Shown: positions 10,042-22,395 of the stretch, piece by piece
Layout of the letters: each line of letters starts with the position of its first letter
How positions within the stretch are numbered: position 1 is the stretch's first letter
Origin: Trifolium pratense
Lineage: Eukaryota > Streptophyta > Magnoliopsida > Fabales > Fabaceae
Direction: 5' to 3'
Length of the DNA stretch: 64,000 bases
Assembly (NCBI RefSeq): GCF_020283565.1
Contig: NC_060059.1
Coordinates: 50,411,157-50,475,156, forward strand
The notes under the pieces: model-generated
Told to the model about the DNA's origin: nothing
The model's input: only the letters and a program-made list of their open reading frames with translations
Database searches by the model: none
Position numbers and translations under genes: made by a program

Positions 10042-13000
10042 TTTGTCTTCAAAAAGGCAAATTCCAAGTTTGCCTCTTAAATTTTCAAATTGGCTTGCGT
10101 CCAACGCCTTAGTAAAAATGTCTGCTAATTGTTCTTCCGATGCAATGTGCTCAAGTGTAACAATTTTTTCTTCTACAAGCTCTCTTATAAAATGATGACG
10201 TATGTCAATGTGCTTAGTCCTACTATGTTGAATAGGATTTTTAGAAATGTTTATAGCACTCAGATTGTCACAGTAGAGTGTCATGACATCTTGTTCCACA
10301 CTATACTCCTTCAACATTTGTCTCATCCATAACAATTGAGAGCAACTGCTATCAGCTGCTATATATTCTGCCTCAGCTGTGGATAGAGACACACTATTCT
10401 GTTTCTTACTAAACCAAGATACTAGATTGTTTCCCAAGGAGAAACATGCACCAGAAGTGCTCTTTCTATCATCAGCACTTCCAGCCCAATCTGCATCACA
10501 ATATCCAGCTAAGGTAGAATCATTTCCATGAGAGTATAAAATTCCATAGCCACATGTTCCATTGACATATTTGAAAATCCTCTTTACTTGAGTCAGATGA
10601 CTCATCTTGGGTTCAGATTGATATCTAGCACAAACACCAACTGCAAACATGATATCAGGCCTGCTAGCTGTGAGATATAGCAAGCTCCCAATCATACTTC
10701 TGTAGAGACTTTGATCCACATCAATCCCTTTCTCATCTTTGGTAAGCTTCAAGTGTGTAGGTGCAGGTGTCCTTTTGTGACTACCACCTTCCATTCCAAA
10801 TTTCTTCACAATGTTTCTTGCATATTTTTCTTGAGAGATAAATATGGTGTCTTCCATTTGTTTGACCTGAAGACCTAAAAAATAAGTTAGCTCACCTACA
10901 AGACTCATTTCAAATTCAGATTGCATTTGATGCACAAAATGTTCCACCATTTGTCGCGACATTCCACCAAATACAATATCATCCACATATATCTGAGCTA
11001 TCATTAGCTTCCCTTTCTCTTCTCTTACAAACAAGGTTTTATCATTACCATCCTTCTTGTATCCATGGCTGACAAGGAATTCAGTCAATCTTTCATACCA
11101 TGCTCTAGGGGCTTGTTTCAATCCATAGAGTGCTTTCTTTAGTTTGTAAACATGGTTAGGAAAGCTTGGATCTACAAACCCTTTTGGTTGCTCAACATAT
11201 ACCTCTTCATTTAGATATCCATTTAGGAATGCACTTTTTACATCCATTTGGTATAGCTTGAATTTTAAAATGCATGCCACAGCCAAGAGTAATCTTATGG
11301 ACTCCAAACGAGCAACTGGAGCGAAAGTCTCATCAAAATCTACTCCTTCTATCTGGGTGTATCCTTGTGCTACAAGTCTGGCTTTATTTCTAGTAATATC
11401 ACCATTTTCATCAGTTTTGTTCTTGTACACCCACTTTGTACCAATAACATTTATACCATCTGGTCTAGGTACTAGATCCCATACCTCACTTCTTTTGAAC
11501 TGAGTTAGTTCATCCTGCATAGCATTGATCCAGTATTCATCAGTCAAGGCTTCTTTAACATTCTTTGGTTCAATCTTGGATATGAAGCATGAGTTGGAGA
11601 TTGCTTCTTTTGATCTTCTTGTTGCAATTCCTTGATTTGGATTTCCAATGACAAGTTCCAGAGGATGATTCTTTTGTGTTCTAGTAGATGGTCCCTTGTT
11701 TGGTCTAGAAGCCTCTGTAGTAGACTCAGAATGTTGATCAGGTTCAGGTTCAGTTTGATCATCATCTAGTGTTGGGACAAGTGTTATGACATCTGTCTCT
11801 TCAGCTGGCTCTGCACTTGTTGTATCACCATCACCAACAATAACATTAATTGATTCCATCATGGTTCTTGTTCTGGAGTTAAAAACTCTGTACGCTCTGC
11901 TGTTGGTTGAGTAACCTAAAAATATCCCCTCATCACTTTTGGGGTCTAATTTTCTTCTAGGTTCTCTATCTGCCAAAATGTAACATTTTGACCCAAACAC
12001 ATGGAAATATTTCACAGTAGGCTTCCTATTCTTCCATAGTTCATACAGTGTTGTAGCAGTGCCTTTTCTTAATGTTACTCTATTGTGAATGTAGCATGCT
12101 GTATTCATGGCTTCAGCCCAGAACTTGTAAGGAACATTTTTGGCATGCAACATTACTCTAGCAGATTCCTGTAAGGTTCTATTCTTTCTTTCAACCACAC
12201 CATTTTGTTGAGGTGTAATTGGTGAAGAAAATTCATGAGTTATTCCTTCAGCAGCACAAAAATCAGCAAATTTAGAGTTTTCAAACTCCTTACCATGGTC
12301 ACTTCTGATTCTTACAATACCACAGTCTTTCTCCTTTTGAAGTTGTAAACAAAGATTTTTGAATTCTTCAAAAGTCTCAGATTTTTCCCTAATGAAATTT
12401 ACCCAAGTATATCTAGAGAAGTCATCAACAATAACAAGAACATATTTCTTACCTCCAAGACTCTCAACTTGTATGGGCCCCATCAGATCCATATGTAGTA
12501 ACTCAAGAACTCTAGAGGTGGACAAGTGTTGCAACTTTTGGTGCGACACTTTGGTTTGCTTCCCAATCTGACATTCACCACAGATATTGCCTTCCTGTAT
12601 CTGTAAGCTTGGTAGTCCTCTGACAGCTTCTTCTGATATGACTCTCTTCATGCTCTTCAGGTTAAGGTGTCCTAATTTTTGATGCCACAGCTTAACCTCT
12701 TCATTTTTAGTTAAGAGACATGTAGATACATTAGCTTCTTCAAGAGGGATCCACAAGTAGCAGTTGTCTTTTGATCTAACACCCCTCATAAGGATGTTTC
12801 CTTCATTATTGCTGACCAGACATTCATTTTTTGTAAAGTTGACTTTCATGCCTTGATCACATAGTTGGCTTATACTGATTAGATTGGCAGTTAGTCCTTT
12901 TACAAGGAGAACATTTTCAAGTTTTGGTAGACCATGGTCAATCAGTCTTCCAATACCTTTGATTTCCCCTTTTGCTCCATCCCCAAATGTCACAAAACTT

Positions 13001-14742
13001 GTGGCATAGGATTTTACCTCTTTCAAATACTTTTCAACACCAGTCATGTGTCTGGAACAACCACTATCAAAGTACCAGTCTTCTTTTGATGAGGCTCTGA
13101 GTGACGTATGGGCAATCAGACTTTTCCCACTGCTTTCAGCTGTATACTCCTTGGTATTGGTTGTATCATCTTTTTGCTTCCATTCCATCCTTGTTTTAGT
13201 AATGGATGGATCAGACTCTTGTGGAATTTCACTTGGATACCCATACAATTTGTAGCAGTAGGGTCTTATGTGCCCCTTTCTTCCACAGTGATGACATCTC
13301 CATGAGTGGTACCTGCTTCTTGGTCTAGGTATAAACCTAGGTCTCTGCCATCTTTGCTGATGTGGTGCCACATGTGGCAACACTTGTCTCTGCTGTCTAG
13401 GAGACAGGTGTGACGACATCCTGTCATGCATTTTTGGAGACGGTTGTTTACTTATCTCAGGCATATATTTCCCTTCTTTGTTGTAATCCATAATCCTATT
13501 AACATTTTTGTATTCATACCCAATGCCTGTTTTGGATCTACTAGGAGCAAGCAAAGTTTCCAGGATTTCATCTAGATCACTTCCTTTGAATAGCCTAAGA
13601 ACATGCTTCTTTAAATTCTCAAGATGAGAGTTTAATTCAGTTACCTCTTCATTCAGATGGGCTATCTCAGTCAGTTGTTTGATCTTGTCTGCTTCTAAGT
13701 TGATGATAGTTGCCTTCTGTTCCTCAATGATCTTTAAACTGTCTTCCCATTTAGTACTAAATTCAGAGATTCTTGACAGATTAGCAGCTCTCTCAGTTTG
13801 CAATTTAGTGATTGTTTCTTTTTGCTCTTCAGAGACTCTGCAGACTTCTGCACTCTTTAGACACAGCTTTTTATATGATTCAGCAAGTTCATCAAAGGTT
13901 AGTTCTTCTTCACATGATTCAGTGTCAGATGTGCAAACACTTGTCAATACATGTATAGCTTTTGCAGTATCGGCTTCTCCTTCAGAATCTTCATCTGACC
14001 AAGTTACAGTTAACCCCTTCTTTTGTTTCTTCAGAAAGGTTCCACATTCACTTCTAATGTGACCAAACCCCTCACATTCATGGCATTGAACACCTTTATT
14101 TGGAGCTACCTCATAGGTTTGTAGTGAACCAACCAGTTCATCTAGCTTCATATCTGTGATATCCTTTGCTTCTTCTATAGCTGTGACTTTCATGTCAAAC
14201 TTCTTAGGTAGAGACCTGAGCATTTTTCTTACCAGCTTTTCTTCAGGTATCTTTTCACCCAAGGCATCAAATTGATTGTCAAAATCAAGTATGGTCATGT
14301 GAAAATCCTGAATGGTTTCATCATCATTCATTCTAAGATTCTCAAACTTAGTTGTTAGGAGTTGTAGCTTAGACAGCTTCACTTTAGAGGTACCTTCATG
14401 AACAGTTTCAAGAATTGTCCAAGCTTCTTTAGCACAGACACACTTTTTGATGAGTCTGAATATGTGCTTGTCAACACCATTATATAGTGCATATAATGCT
14501 TTTGAGTTTGCAAGAGCAAGCTCATCCTCTTCTTTGGACCATTCTTCAGCAGATTTCAACTCAAGAGTTGGTTTACCATCTTTGTCCATCTTCACAGGTG
14601 GAGTCCATCCTCTCAGAATTGCCTTCCATGTCTTGCTATCAATTTGTTTTAGGAAGGCCATCATGCGGGACTTCCAATAGTCATAGTTTGAAGCGCCAAC
14701 CAAAAGAGGTGGTCTGGTAACAAAACCTCCTTCTTTGTCCAT
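10039..14742 (-). CDS. Sirevirus gag-pol polyprotein (1567 codons)
   Basis: One uninterrupted copia-type polyprotein. In order: gag region (about 1-215); zinc knuckle [14 protein letters not shown] (about 220); a long coiled coil (about 270-390); a second knuckle [14 protein letters not shown] (about 487); aspartic protease with DSG (about 562); pre-integrase HHCC region with WHQKLGHLN (about 685); integrase core with Asp, Asp and Glu in [14 protein letters not shown] and [11 protein letters not shown] (about 752, 815, 846); reverse transcriptase with YVDD (about 1252); and RNase H with DADW and STAEAEY (about 1416, 1458). Integrase before RT defines Ty1/copia, and the long gag with two knuckles fits Sireviruses. 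The start is the first ATG after the primer-binding site. No frameshift or stop breaks it. Confidence 0.95.
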   Translation of the reverse strand: MDKEGGFVTRPPLLVGASNYDYWKSRMMAFLKQIDSKTWKAILRGWTPPVKMDKDGKPTLELKSAEEWSKEEDELALANSKALYALYNGVDKHIFRLIKKCVCAKEAWTILETVHEGTSKVKLSKLQLLTTKFENLRMNDDETIQDFHMTILDFDNQFDALGEKIPEEKLVRKMLRSLPKKFDMKVTAIEEAKDITDMKLDELVGSLQTYEVAPNKGVQCHECEGFGHIRSECGTFLKKQKKGLTVTWSDEDSEGEADTAKAIHVLTSVCTSDTESCEEELTFDELAESYKKLCLKSAEVCRVSEEQKETITKLQTERAANLSRISEFSTKWEDSLKIIEEQKATIINLEADKIKQLTEIAHLNEEVTELNSHLENLKKHVLRLFKGSDLDEILETLLAPSRSKTGIGYEYKNVNRIMDYNKEGKYMPEISKQPSPKMHDRMSSHLSPRQQRQVLPHVAPHQQRWQRPRFIPRPRSRYHSWRCHHCGRKGHIRPYCYKLYGYPSEIPQESDPSITKTRMEWKQKDDTTNTKEYTAESSGKSLIAHTSLRASSKEDWYFDSGCSRHMTGVEKYLKEVKSYATSFVTFGDGAKGEIKGIGRLIDHGLPKLENVLLVKGLTANLISISQLCDQGMKVNFTKNECLVSNNEGNILMRGVRSKDNCYLWIPLEEANVSTCLLTKNEEVKLWHQKLGHLNLKSMKRVISEEAVRGLPSLQIQEGNICGECQIGKQTKVSHQKLQHLSTSRVLELLHMDLMGPIQVESLGGKKYVLVIVDDFSRYTWVNFIREKSETFEEFKNLCLQLQKEKDCGIVRIRSDHGKEFENSKFADFCAAEGITHEFSSPITPQQNGVVERKNRTLQESARVMLHAKNVPYKFWAEAMNTACYIHNRVTLRKGTATTLYELWKNRKPTVKYFHVFGSKCYILADREPRRKLDPKSDEGIFLGYSTNSRAYRVFNSRTRTMMESINVIVGDGDTTSAEPAEETDVITLVPTLDDDQTEPEPDQHSESTTEASRPNKGPSTRTQKNHPLELVIGNPNQGIATRRSKEAISNSCFISKIEPKNVKEALTDEYWINAMQDELTQFKRSEVWDLVPRPDGINVIGTKWVYKNKTDENGDITRNKARLVAQGYTQIEGVDFDETFAPVARLESIRLLLAVACILKFKLYQMDVKSAFLNGYLNEEVYVEQPKGFVDPSFPNHVYKLKKALYGLKQAPRAWYERLTEFLVSHGYKKDGNDKTLFVREEKGKLMIAQIYVDDIVFGGMSRQMVEHFVHQMQSEFEMSLVGELTYFLGLQVKQMEDTIFISQEKYARNIVKKFGMEGGSHKRTPAPTHLKLTKDEKGIDVDQSLYRSMIGSLLYLTASRPDIMFAVGVCARYQSEPKMSHLTQVKRIFKYVNGTCGYGILYSHGNDSTLAGYCDADWAGSADDRKSTSGACFSLGNNLVSWFSKKQNSVSLSTAEAEYIAADSSCSQLLWMRQMLKEYSVEQDVMTLYCDNLSAINISKNPIQHSRTKHIDIRHHFIRELVEEKIVTLEHIASEEQLADIFTKALDASQFENLRGKLGICLFEDK

Positions 14743-14797
14743 CCTTGCCAGAAACGATTTCCCTGGAGCTCACCCTAAAATTCAAAACAGGGTGCCT

Positions 14798-14809
14798 GCT
14801 CTGATGCCA
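14798..14809 (-). other. Sirevirus primer-binding site
   Basis: The minus strand reads TGGCATCAGAGC, one base from TGGTATCAGAGC, the complement of the plant initiator tRNA-Met 3' end. It sits two bases from the 5' LTR. Confidence 0.85.
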
Positions 14810-14811
14810 AT

Positions 14812-15852
14812 TGAAATTCCTGGCACACAGTGGACAGGTGTTGCTCAAGGTGTAGCAACACTTGTCTGTTGTAGACAGATGTTGTCACTGGTGCGCCAAC
14901 ACTTGTCTATAAACAGAGCAAATAACATAAAACAATACAAACAGTAAAGTAAATAACACACGAGAGTTGTTAACCCAGTTCAGCCTAAAGCCTACTCTGG
15001 GGGATACCAATCCAGGAATGAAGTCCACTATCAGCAGTATTACTTCGAAGCTAAACTCACCCGTTTACAACTTCTCACTTAATCACTACCCAATGACCCT
15101 TCTACCTAGGAACTCCTAGATATGAGACCCCGTCCCAATTCCCACCTTAGCAACACAGACAGCGCTGCTATTCAATTCCACAAACACAACAGGTGGAGAC
15201 ACACTCCTAAGAAACTAGGATTCACTCTTGCTTAAAAGCTTGCGAGTAAACCACACAACACAATAGAACAATCTCCGTACTTCAAAGCTTAGGAGAAGTT
15301 CACACTTACAACTCAATAAACTCAGGTCCTAAGCTTGCATCAATGAGACACAAGAAAGGCTCACAATTAACACTCTAAAATCCCTAAAACACACGCTTTG
15401 TAAGAACACGATTTTAGATGCTTGAAACCATATGCTTGCCTTCGTATTTATAGTAGTAGAATGACTTGGGCTTCAAGACAAAATTAGGGCTTCTAGAATT
15501 GCGGCAGCTGTGATATATTTTTGAAAATAATAGTTATATTTTTGAAACGCAAAAATATATTTTCCAAAAATATAATTCCTTTGGAAAATAAAACTAAGGT
15601 TTGGCTGCCTCATGAAACACATTAAACACGTGCGCCTTCCTCTGTAAGAAACCTTGAAACAATTCTTCAAACAGATCTTCAAAAGATTGAGTAGAAAATA
15701 ATAACATCCAGCTGGCACGCGCAGACACAGAGTCAGGTGTTGTTCCAAAGTGTCCCAACATTTGTCACAACACTTGGGGTCAGCACATTTGTCTCAACAC
15801 TTGGCTAAGATATGTTTTTGCAAAATGTAGTCAATCATACAAAAACCCAACA
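14812..15852 (-). repeat. Sirevirus 5' LTR
   Basis: Right copy of the 1041-bp repeat, nearly identical to 5900-6940. The differences noticed are G/A near the GATACC motif, one in the GCTGCC stretch, one in GGGTCAGC and one near the distal GTAGTC. It should hold the element promoter. Confidence 0.95.
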
Positions 15853-16035
15853 AAAAGTTTTCTTATATATAGGTCCCAAGAGAGTATCATATAGATAATT
15901 TTCATAATATTATTTATTAATAGTTTAATAGTGTTGTATTTTTAAAAAATTTATATACATATATATTATGCATGTATGAGGTGGAGTACATGTACTAAGT
16001 TACTCACACTCGCACTCATACCCGTTTATTATTTT

Positions 16036-16823
16036 AGCTTAAATGCAGTTTTACCCCCCCTGTTTTGTAAAATGCGGAATTTTACCCCCCCTATTTTAAA
16101 ATGCGGAATTTTACCCCCCCTATTTTATAATTTGTTGGATTTTGCCCCCCACCAAAATTTTGCACAAAATCTGCTTCTGAGCCTCAAGTTCAAAGTTTCG
16201 CACAGAACTCAATTTGGATCAATAATTCACAAAACTGATACCGAAACGACTGTAATCGAGTTAGCTTTCCACAGAATCAAACCCCACTAAATTTGGAGTT
16301 ATACAGAGAGATTAATTACCGTTTTAGTGAAGGTCTGTCCAATTACTAATTCTGCATAAATCTACTTGTGACCTTCAAATTCAACATCGTCTACCGAACG
16401 CATCGTAACTCCAAATTCGACGAAATTGAAATGCCAACAAGGATAATTTTGTTAGCTTTCCATACATGTAAATAGTATTCAAAAATGAGCTACAGGGTGA
16501 GAGGCATGACGAAAATACCAGTAGTAATTTCATACGATAATTAATTTGAACACACCTTCACTAAAACGGTAAATAATCTCTCTCTGTAACTCCAAATTTA
16601 GTGGAGTTTGATTCTGTGGAAAACTAACTCGATTGCGGTCGTTTAGGTACTAGTTTGGTGAATTATTAATCCAAATTGAATTCTGTGCGAAGCTTTGAAC
16701 TTGAGGCTCAGAAGCAGATTTTGTGCAGAATTTTGGTAGGGGGGCAAAATCCAACAAATTATAAAATAGGGGGGGTAAAATTCCGCATTTTTCAAAACAG
16801 GGGGGTAAAAATGCATTTAAGCC
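16036..16823. mobile_element. Mutator-like foldback element, 788 bp
   Basis: Long inverted repeats (about 300 bp) beginning AGCTTAAATGCAGTTTTACC and ending with TGCATTTAAGCC, with poly-C/poly-G rich stretches. It is flanked by the 9-bp duplication TATTATTTT (16027-16035, 16824-16832). The paralogous locus near 38020 has a single copy of that site and no insert. The 9-bp duplication and long TIRs fit Mutator-like elements. No transposase is seen. Confidence 0.85.
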
Positions 16824-17041
16824 TATTATTTTTAATTTAACCCTTATGTAAAAAAAATGATTCCCCCTGTGAAAAAATTTATAGAAGAATAAATTTTCAC
16901 ATTATAAGAGGGAATAAAAAAATAGGTTAAGTAAATAAATTGAAAAACATCATATTATATAGGATTAATAAGTGTTTACCTCTATTTCCCCCCCAAAAAA
17001 AATTAAAAATAAATAAGTGTTTACCTATCTTATAATATTAA

Positions 17042-18149
17042 GGGTAAATGATCATTTACCTCCTGCAAAATAAGCAAATTTTCGTTTATCCATATGCAGA
17101 TTTTTTTTCTGTTTATCCCCCTGCAAAAAATAAATTCACTCATTTTGCCCCCCGTGTGTACAGCAGGATATGTGAATGTGCAAATCTGCTGACATGGCTT
17201 ATACACGTGGAAAAAATAATTAATGTTTTTTTTTTAAAAAAATTCCTACAAAATAAGAAAACGGATTTTCTTTTTTTTTTCCCAAAAAAATCCTACAAAT
17301 AAATTTTTTTTCCTACAAATTTTTTTTAAAAATTTCCTGCAAAAAAAATGAATTTTCTTTTTTTGCTCCCAAAATAAAGTTTATTTTCAAAATAAAAAAT
17401 TTAAAGATTTATTTTCAAATCTTTTTGAATTAAAAAAAAACATGATCTTTATTTTTTAAAAACAAAACATTATTTTTTTGTTAATCTCTTTGAATTAAAA
17501 AAAAATAGAAAAAGAAGTTTTATTCGTGTTTTCCTCTTATACCAAAATCATTTGCCCTAGAACTAGAAAAATAGAAGGAAGCATAAGACAATAACGAAGT
17601 ACAAGACGATTCCGGTGATTGAAGAAGACGACGAAGAATATGATCACGACGGTGGAAGCAAACCGGCGAAGATTCTGTTTTTTTTTAAATCAAAAAGATT
17701 TGAAAATAAATTTTTAAAATCTTTATTTTGAAAATAAACTTTATTTGGGAGAAAAATATGAAAATTCGTTTTTTTATTTTAGGAAAAAAATAATAATTTT
17801 GTACGAAAAAAAACTATTTGTAGGAATTTTTTTAAATTTTGTAGGGAAAAAAATTTTATTTGTAGGATTTTCTTTTAATTTTGGAAAAAAAATTCGTTTT
17901 ATTAATTTTGTAGGAAATTTTTTTAAAAAAAAAAATATTATCTGACGTGGAATTTAAAAATAAATATAAATGTTTTTTCCACGTGTACAAGCCACGTCAG
18001 CAAATTTGCACAATCATATGTCCTGCTGTACACACAGGGGGCAAAATGAGTGAATCTATTTTTTGCAGGGGGTAAACAGAAAAAAAATCTGCATAGGGGG
18101 GTAAACGAAAATTTGCTTATTTTGCGGGGGGGTAAATGATCATTTACCC
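17042..18149. mobile_element. Mutator-like foldback element of the GGGTAAATGATC family, 1108 bp
   Basis: The ends are GGGTAAATGATCATTTACC and its inverse, with long imperfect TIRs of several hundred bp. The 9-bp duplication TAATATTAA lies at 17033-17041 and 18150-18158, and the paralogous empty site near 38240 has one copy. A close relative lies at 29954-31176. A short core near 17590-17690 that could encode [20 protein letters not shown] may be captured host sequence. Confidence 0.88.
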
Positions 18150-18365
18150 TAATATTAACGAATTTTAATTTAATCCCCTGCAAAAAAAATATTCATTCCC
18201 CCTCATAATAATGTGAAAAAATTTACAGAAGGATAAATCTTCACATTATAAGATGAAATTGAAAAAAAAAGAAAAAAAAATTACAGAAATTCGCTAATAT
18301 TGCAAGGAGTAAATACCTAAAAATTCTATTAATCTCATGAACTTTGATAAACCGTTACCTTGATT

Positions 18366-18616
18366 CAGGGGCAGACCTCTTCAAGGCTTGGTGTGGCTAT
18401 AGTCACACCAGCCCAGCCCAATTTATTTTCTAAAAATATATAAATAAATAAATATTTTATAAGTAATTTTAAGTCATTTTGTATATATATATTCGTACAA
18501 ATATTAATGTAAATATTAGTTTAGAGTTTATTATTGATGACTGTAAGTCCCTTGTACATATATTAGTTTAAGTATTAGTGCAAATATTAGTTTCTAGTCT
18601 ATTATTGATGATTTCA
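18366..18616 (+). mobile_element. Left part of a hAT-like element
   Basis: It starts CAGGGGCAGACCTCTTCAAGG and aligns with the left end of the fuller copy at 38445-39253. The right part is missing. Confidence 0.55.
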
Positions 18617-18715
18617 AGTCTTTTATTCGTATTCGTTATAACGATATTATTAATTTGTACATCATAAAAGACATGATGCACTTGTTCATATTAGCCAAAG
18701 CCTCACATCGTCATC

Positions 18716-19587
18716 CAGGGGCGGAGCTAGGATTTAAACATAGGGGGGACCGAGTCTAAAAAGAAGTTTTCTTTTTTTGTCAAGCTAAAAGGTATAATTT
18801 TAGTATATAGAAAAAATAAATTTTCAAATGCACTACTTCTTCATTATCTCTCTCTTTTACTCTTAAAAAATGAGAGAATTATTTTTTCTCTAACCAATTT
18901 TCAACCTAACAAAAACACAAAAAAAAATTTCCGTGAGCTTAGCTCAGTTGGTAGGGACATCGTATATATTATGCAGGAGTCAGGTTTCAAACCTCGGACA
19001 CCCCATTTATTTACCTTAAAAGTGAAATTTCTAGTCACTAGACTACTAGCGAAAAACACAATTTTTCAAATAAATTTAGATAAGACAAATGCAAGCACTT
19101 AAGAAACAAGTCTCAACCTAACAATTAACAAATACTAACACAATCTTATGAAAAAAAAAAAGTTAACCAGGTGCTAATTCTTAAAATAAAAGATGTAGCT
19201 CAAAGTGAGATAGAAAAATAAAGTAACAACTTACCAAGACAACAATACAATAAAAAGTATATATATTAAATTTAAATCTACTACTTGGAAAGAAATTGAA
19301 GATGAATGGAATAGGAGAAGAAGACAAAATAAGTGGTCCAAAACTTCTTTAGGGTTTTGCAATTTGGAGATTGGGAGGAGAACAATTAAGTTTTACTTCT
19401 CAACTTATTTTGTTTTATTCTATTATTATTTCTTGTGTACTTTACAATGTTAATAAAAGGCTTTCTACCATAAGAAGCAAGGTCCAATAGCTAGATATGT
19501 ATAATACTATTAGTACTAGTAAAAAAATTATGAAAAGACTAGGGAGGACTACGGCCACCCCATGTCCCCGATGTAACTCCGCCTCTG
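18716..19587. mobile_element. hAT-like non-autonomous element, 872 bp
   Basis: Ends CAGGGGCGGAGCTAGG and CTCCGCCTCTG are inverted. The flanks TCGTCATC and TCATCATC are an 8-bp duplication with one mismatch, as in hAT elements. The paralogous locus near 40107 lacks it. It contains a tRNA-derived SINE. Confidence 0.78.
18932..19060 (+). mobile_element. tRNA-derived SINE nested in the hAT-like element
   Basis: It has the pol III box-A-like TAGCTCAGTTGGTAGGGA and box-B-like GGTTTCAAACC, followed by a conserved tail with CTAGTCACTAGACTACTAG. This is a frequent legume SINE type and not a functional tRNA. Confidence 0.65.
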
Positions 19588-19595
19588 TCATCATC

Positions 19596-20690
19596 TATTT
19601 GTGGCTATGTTTGAACTAACAGCTTTAACTAGCTGAGGTTAGTTTAGGTTTAGTTTAATTTATACCAGGTTAATAAGTGTTTTGTCCTGATATATTTGAA
19701 TAAGTTTTGTTTTACCACTTGTAATATTTTTTTCATGCTTCACTCCTTTGTAATTTAAAGATTTCAATTCATATTCTTAAACTCTGAACACACGTGTTGT
19801 TGGCATATGACAGTACATTTTTTATACCCGGCATGCCAACTTATCATTTTTATTTATTTATTTTTTAATTCTATTTGGGAATTTCATCACTAAATAATGT
19901 TTTAATATAAAAAATATAAAATAAAAAAATAAACAAAAAAATTAGTTTGGTTTCAAACAATTGTACCTTTTGTTGTGTTATTACACCATTTTTTTCTATT
20001 ACTAGGGTTTTTTTTTTGACACATTACTAGGGGGTTTAGTTTTTATCACTTGTGTTTCATATATGTTTTGTTTGGCATTTATGCATTCTTTCTGGTGTTT
20101 CAATGGAGTTCCATGGTGAATATATATAGAAGGTACAAATCACAGTTTCAAAGTGGACCAACATTATATTTCTTTCGTGACAAAATACAAACAAAATTTA
20201 CTTCTAAGTTCATTGCTTTTATCTGAATTCATAATTTTTTACTAACAAAAATAATGTCTTTATAAGCTGTTTATTCATTAATTACCTCGAAAAACTTATA
20301 ATAATACATAAAAACTTATTTATTTATATAAGTTGTTTCACATAAGCTAAAAAATAAGCCAATCTAAATAAGCTCTAAATCATTCACACTATTTTTAATT
20401 CTTTTTTTATTTTTTTATTCCAGATTGGAGGATTCTAATCTACTAATGCAACGTTTTGTAGATAAAGTAATTCATCTCAAGTATTTTAAATAAGGGTATG
20501 CTAATTAGTGCATTCGGCCGATGTACTAGTTCTAGAAAAGGTCAATTTTGTATTGAAAATAATATTGTTTATTAACTACATAAGTTCTAAAATTGTTTGT
20601 AAAAAAAATTCTAAAATTATTATACTATATTTGATATTTTTAACTAGTACTTCCTCCGGTCCTAATTATAAGAAAACATTCACTTCTTAG
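19596..20690. other. Inverted copy of TFL1 3'-flanking sequence
   Basis: It aligns with 40113-41190 and, in reverse, with the 3' flank of TFL1 copies B and C (for example 23930-24200). It marks an older inverted TFL1 copy that in this block has lost its exons. The open frame at 20508-20690 is repeated at 41008 and is not protein-like. Confidence 0.65.
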
Positions 20691-20724
20691 ATACATTAAA
20701 AATTTGATAAATCTAGTTCATATT

Positions 20725-21838
20725 AAAAATTTATATGAAGGTGTGGTTCAACATTGAACACCTTTTTTGTTTGGACAAAAAGCTCCAACGTTGTAATTCA
20801 TTTATATGCTATAACACACCCATTCATTTAAGGAAAATGCTAAATAGTGTCACATGGGCACTCTTTCTAAAAACAAGCAAAAGTAAAGGGCAAATTTGTA
20901 ATTCATGATTTAATGTTATTTTTTATCATTATTTATTATTTTAATAGCTTTTAAAAAGAAAAGAATTTTACTCCTTGTCTCCTGTCAATTCCGATCCGGC
21001 ACTGCAACTTACTTATATCTCTTCAATCTTCCTAATCTCATCCTTCAATATCATGATTTTGGAATAAAAAATGTTTGGAATGAAACTGGCTGCAATGAAA
21101 CTGCGTCAAATATCACCATGTTAAATTCTTTGTACAGATTGTGAATAAGGTGATGATTTGTGTAGAGTCGGATGAGCTTCCATAAAGCAGCCGCCCAAGC
21201 CTCACATTAATAAAATACGACATTCGCTCCTAATTATAAGAAACGATTCACTTTTTAAATACATTGAAAGTTTGATGCATTTAGTCTATATTATTGTCTA
21301 GATACATCATATTTTGAATGTACCTAAAAAATGAATATTTTCTTATAATTAGGACTAGAGGGAGTAATAAATTACTTCATTGACTATTGCACGTATGCCA
21401 AAAGATAATTTTGATTACGAATATCTTTAATTATGTATAAGTAAAAATTATAAAAATTTGATATTTTGAAAATATTCATCAAAACAAATCAAACAAGATC
21501 TTATATAATAATATTTACATTTATATACTTTTAGAAAAATACGGTCAAAACAAGACGTCTAAATATTGCATTTAGTAAAAGTGGTTCTTCTAAAATTGGA
21601 CGGAGGTAGTAATATTATAAAGTAGATTAGAAAAGAAATATGGAATAAAATAGTAATAAATTAATATTAAATTGAGAATTACATATTTGCCCTTTACTTT
21701 TATTTGTTTTTAAAAAGGAGATGTTCGAGTTTTTTGTGCAAACAAGAAGGTGTTCAATGCTAAAAGCCTAAAACACACCTTCATATAAATGAGTGGGTGT
21801 GTTATTGCATAACCCATATATATATATATATAGGGGAT
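20725..21838. mobile_element. Foldback element, about 1.1 kb
   Basis: Inverted arms of roughly 200 bp share ATATGAAGGTGTG, TTGAACACCTT and AAAGTAAAGGGCAAAT with their reverse complements. It is absent at the paralogous position near 41255. The exact ends and target duplication are not resolved. Confidence 0.6.
21218..21364. mobile_element. Stowaway-like MITE nested in the foldback
   Basis: Inverted termini containing CCTAATTATAAG and CTTATAATTAGG, with TA on both sides and about 147 bp in length. Confidence 0.65.
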
Positions 21839-21972
21839 GACTCCAGCAAGAACACTATTTTATTATGAGAAATGAGAACAATCAATATTAACCGTAAGAT
21901 ATAAATCAATGGCTTTCATTGAAAATGTATTATGTGAGCCTTAATTACCATAATTCCTCCTTATTTTATTTA

Positions 21973-22377
21973 GGCTTAATTAGTCTATTAGTCTCTTAAA
22001 GACATTTTAGGTTTCACAATAGTCCCTTAAAGAAAAAAGGCTCGGATTGGTCCCTAAAGAAAAAAAGGTCCGGATTGGTCCCTTAAAGACATATATGTTT
22101 GTCATATTGGTCATTTCCATTAAATTTTAACTCCAAATATAATAAAAAATTTCCATGGTTAAAATTTTAAAAATTAATAAGGTTTTTGGTGGATCACTTA
22201 CACTTAATGGCATCCACAATCCAGTCAACTAAAACTAACGTTTTTTGTAAAAAATTGACGGAAATGACCAATTGAGAAACAGACGTGTCTTTAAGGGACG
22301 AATCCAGATCTTTTTTTCTTTAAGGGACCATTGTGAAACCTAAAATGTCTTTAAGAGACCAAAAGACTAATTAAGCC
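21973..22377. mobile_element. Mutator-like MITE, 405 bp
   Basis: TIRs run from GGCTTAATTAGTCT at the left to GACTAATTAAGCC at the right, with AGTCCCTTAAAG/CTTTAAGGGACC inside. The flanks TTTTATTTA and TTTTATTCA form a 9-bp duplication with one mismatch. The paralogous site near 41370 is empty. Confidence 0.78.
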
Positions 22378-22395
22378 TTTTATTCAATACAAATC

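Larger units (their letters stand above)
5900..15852 (-). mobile_element. Full-length Sirevirus (Ty1/copia, SIRE1/Maximus type)
   Basis: A 9,953-bp LTR retrotransposon in minus orientation. The two LTRs are both 1041 bp, TG...CA, and differ at about four positions by eye. The 5-bp target duplication AAAAG lies at 5895-5899 and 15853-15857, and the paralogous locus (about 37840) has a single AAAAG. Order on the minus strand: 5' LTR, primer-binding site, gag-pol, readthrough stop, envelope-like frame, noncoding region with repeated polypurine motifs, terminal polypurine tract, 3' LTR. Both frames are open and the LTRs nearly identical, so insertion was recent and the element may be autonomous. 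Confidence 0.95.
5773..15884. mobile_element. Stowaway-like MITE split by the Sirevirus
   Basis: Terminal inverted repeats containing CCTATATATAAGAAA and its reverse complement lie at 5773-5899 and 15858-15884, bordered by TA. The uninterrupted paralogous MITE is at 37714-37866 (about 153 bp). The Sirevirus interrupts it with an AAAAG duplication. Confidence 0.7.

Noticed and set aside
18932..19010. tRNA gene candidate
   Set aside because: It has box A/B-like motifs but no cloverleaf; it matches a repeated SINE type and sits in a transposon.
20508..20690. 60-codon open frame repeated at 41008-41190
   Set aside because: It lies in duplicated TFL1 3' flank, is low-complexity and drifts between copies without sign of protein conservation.
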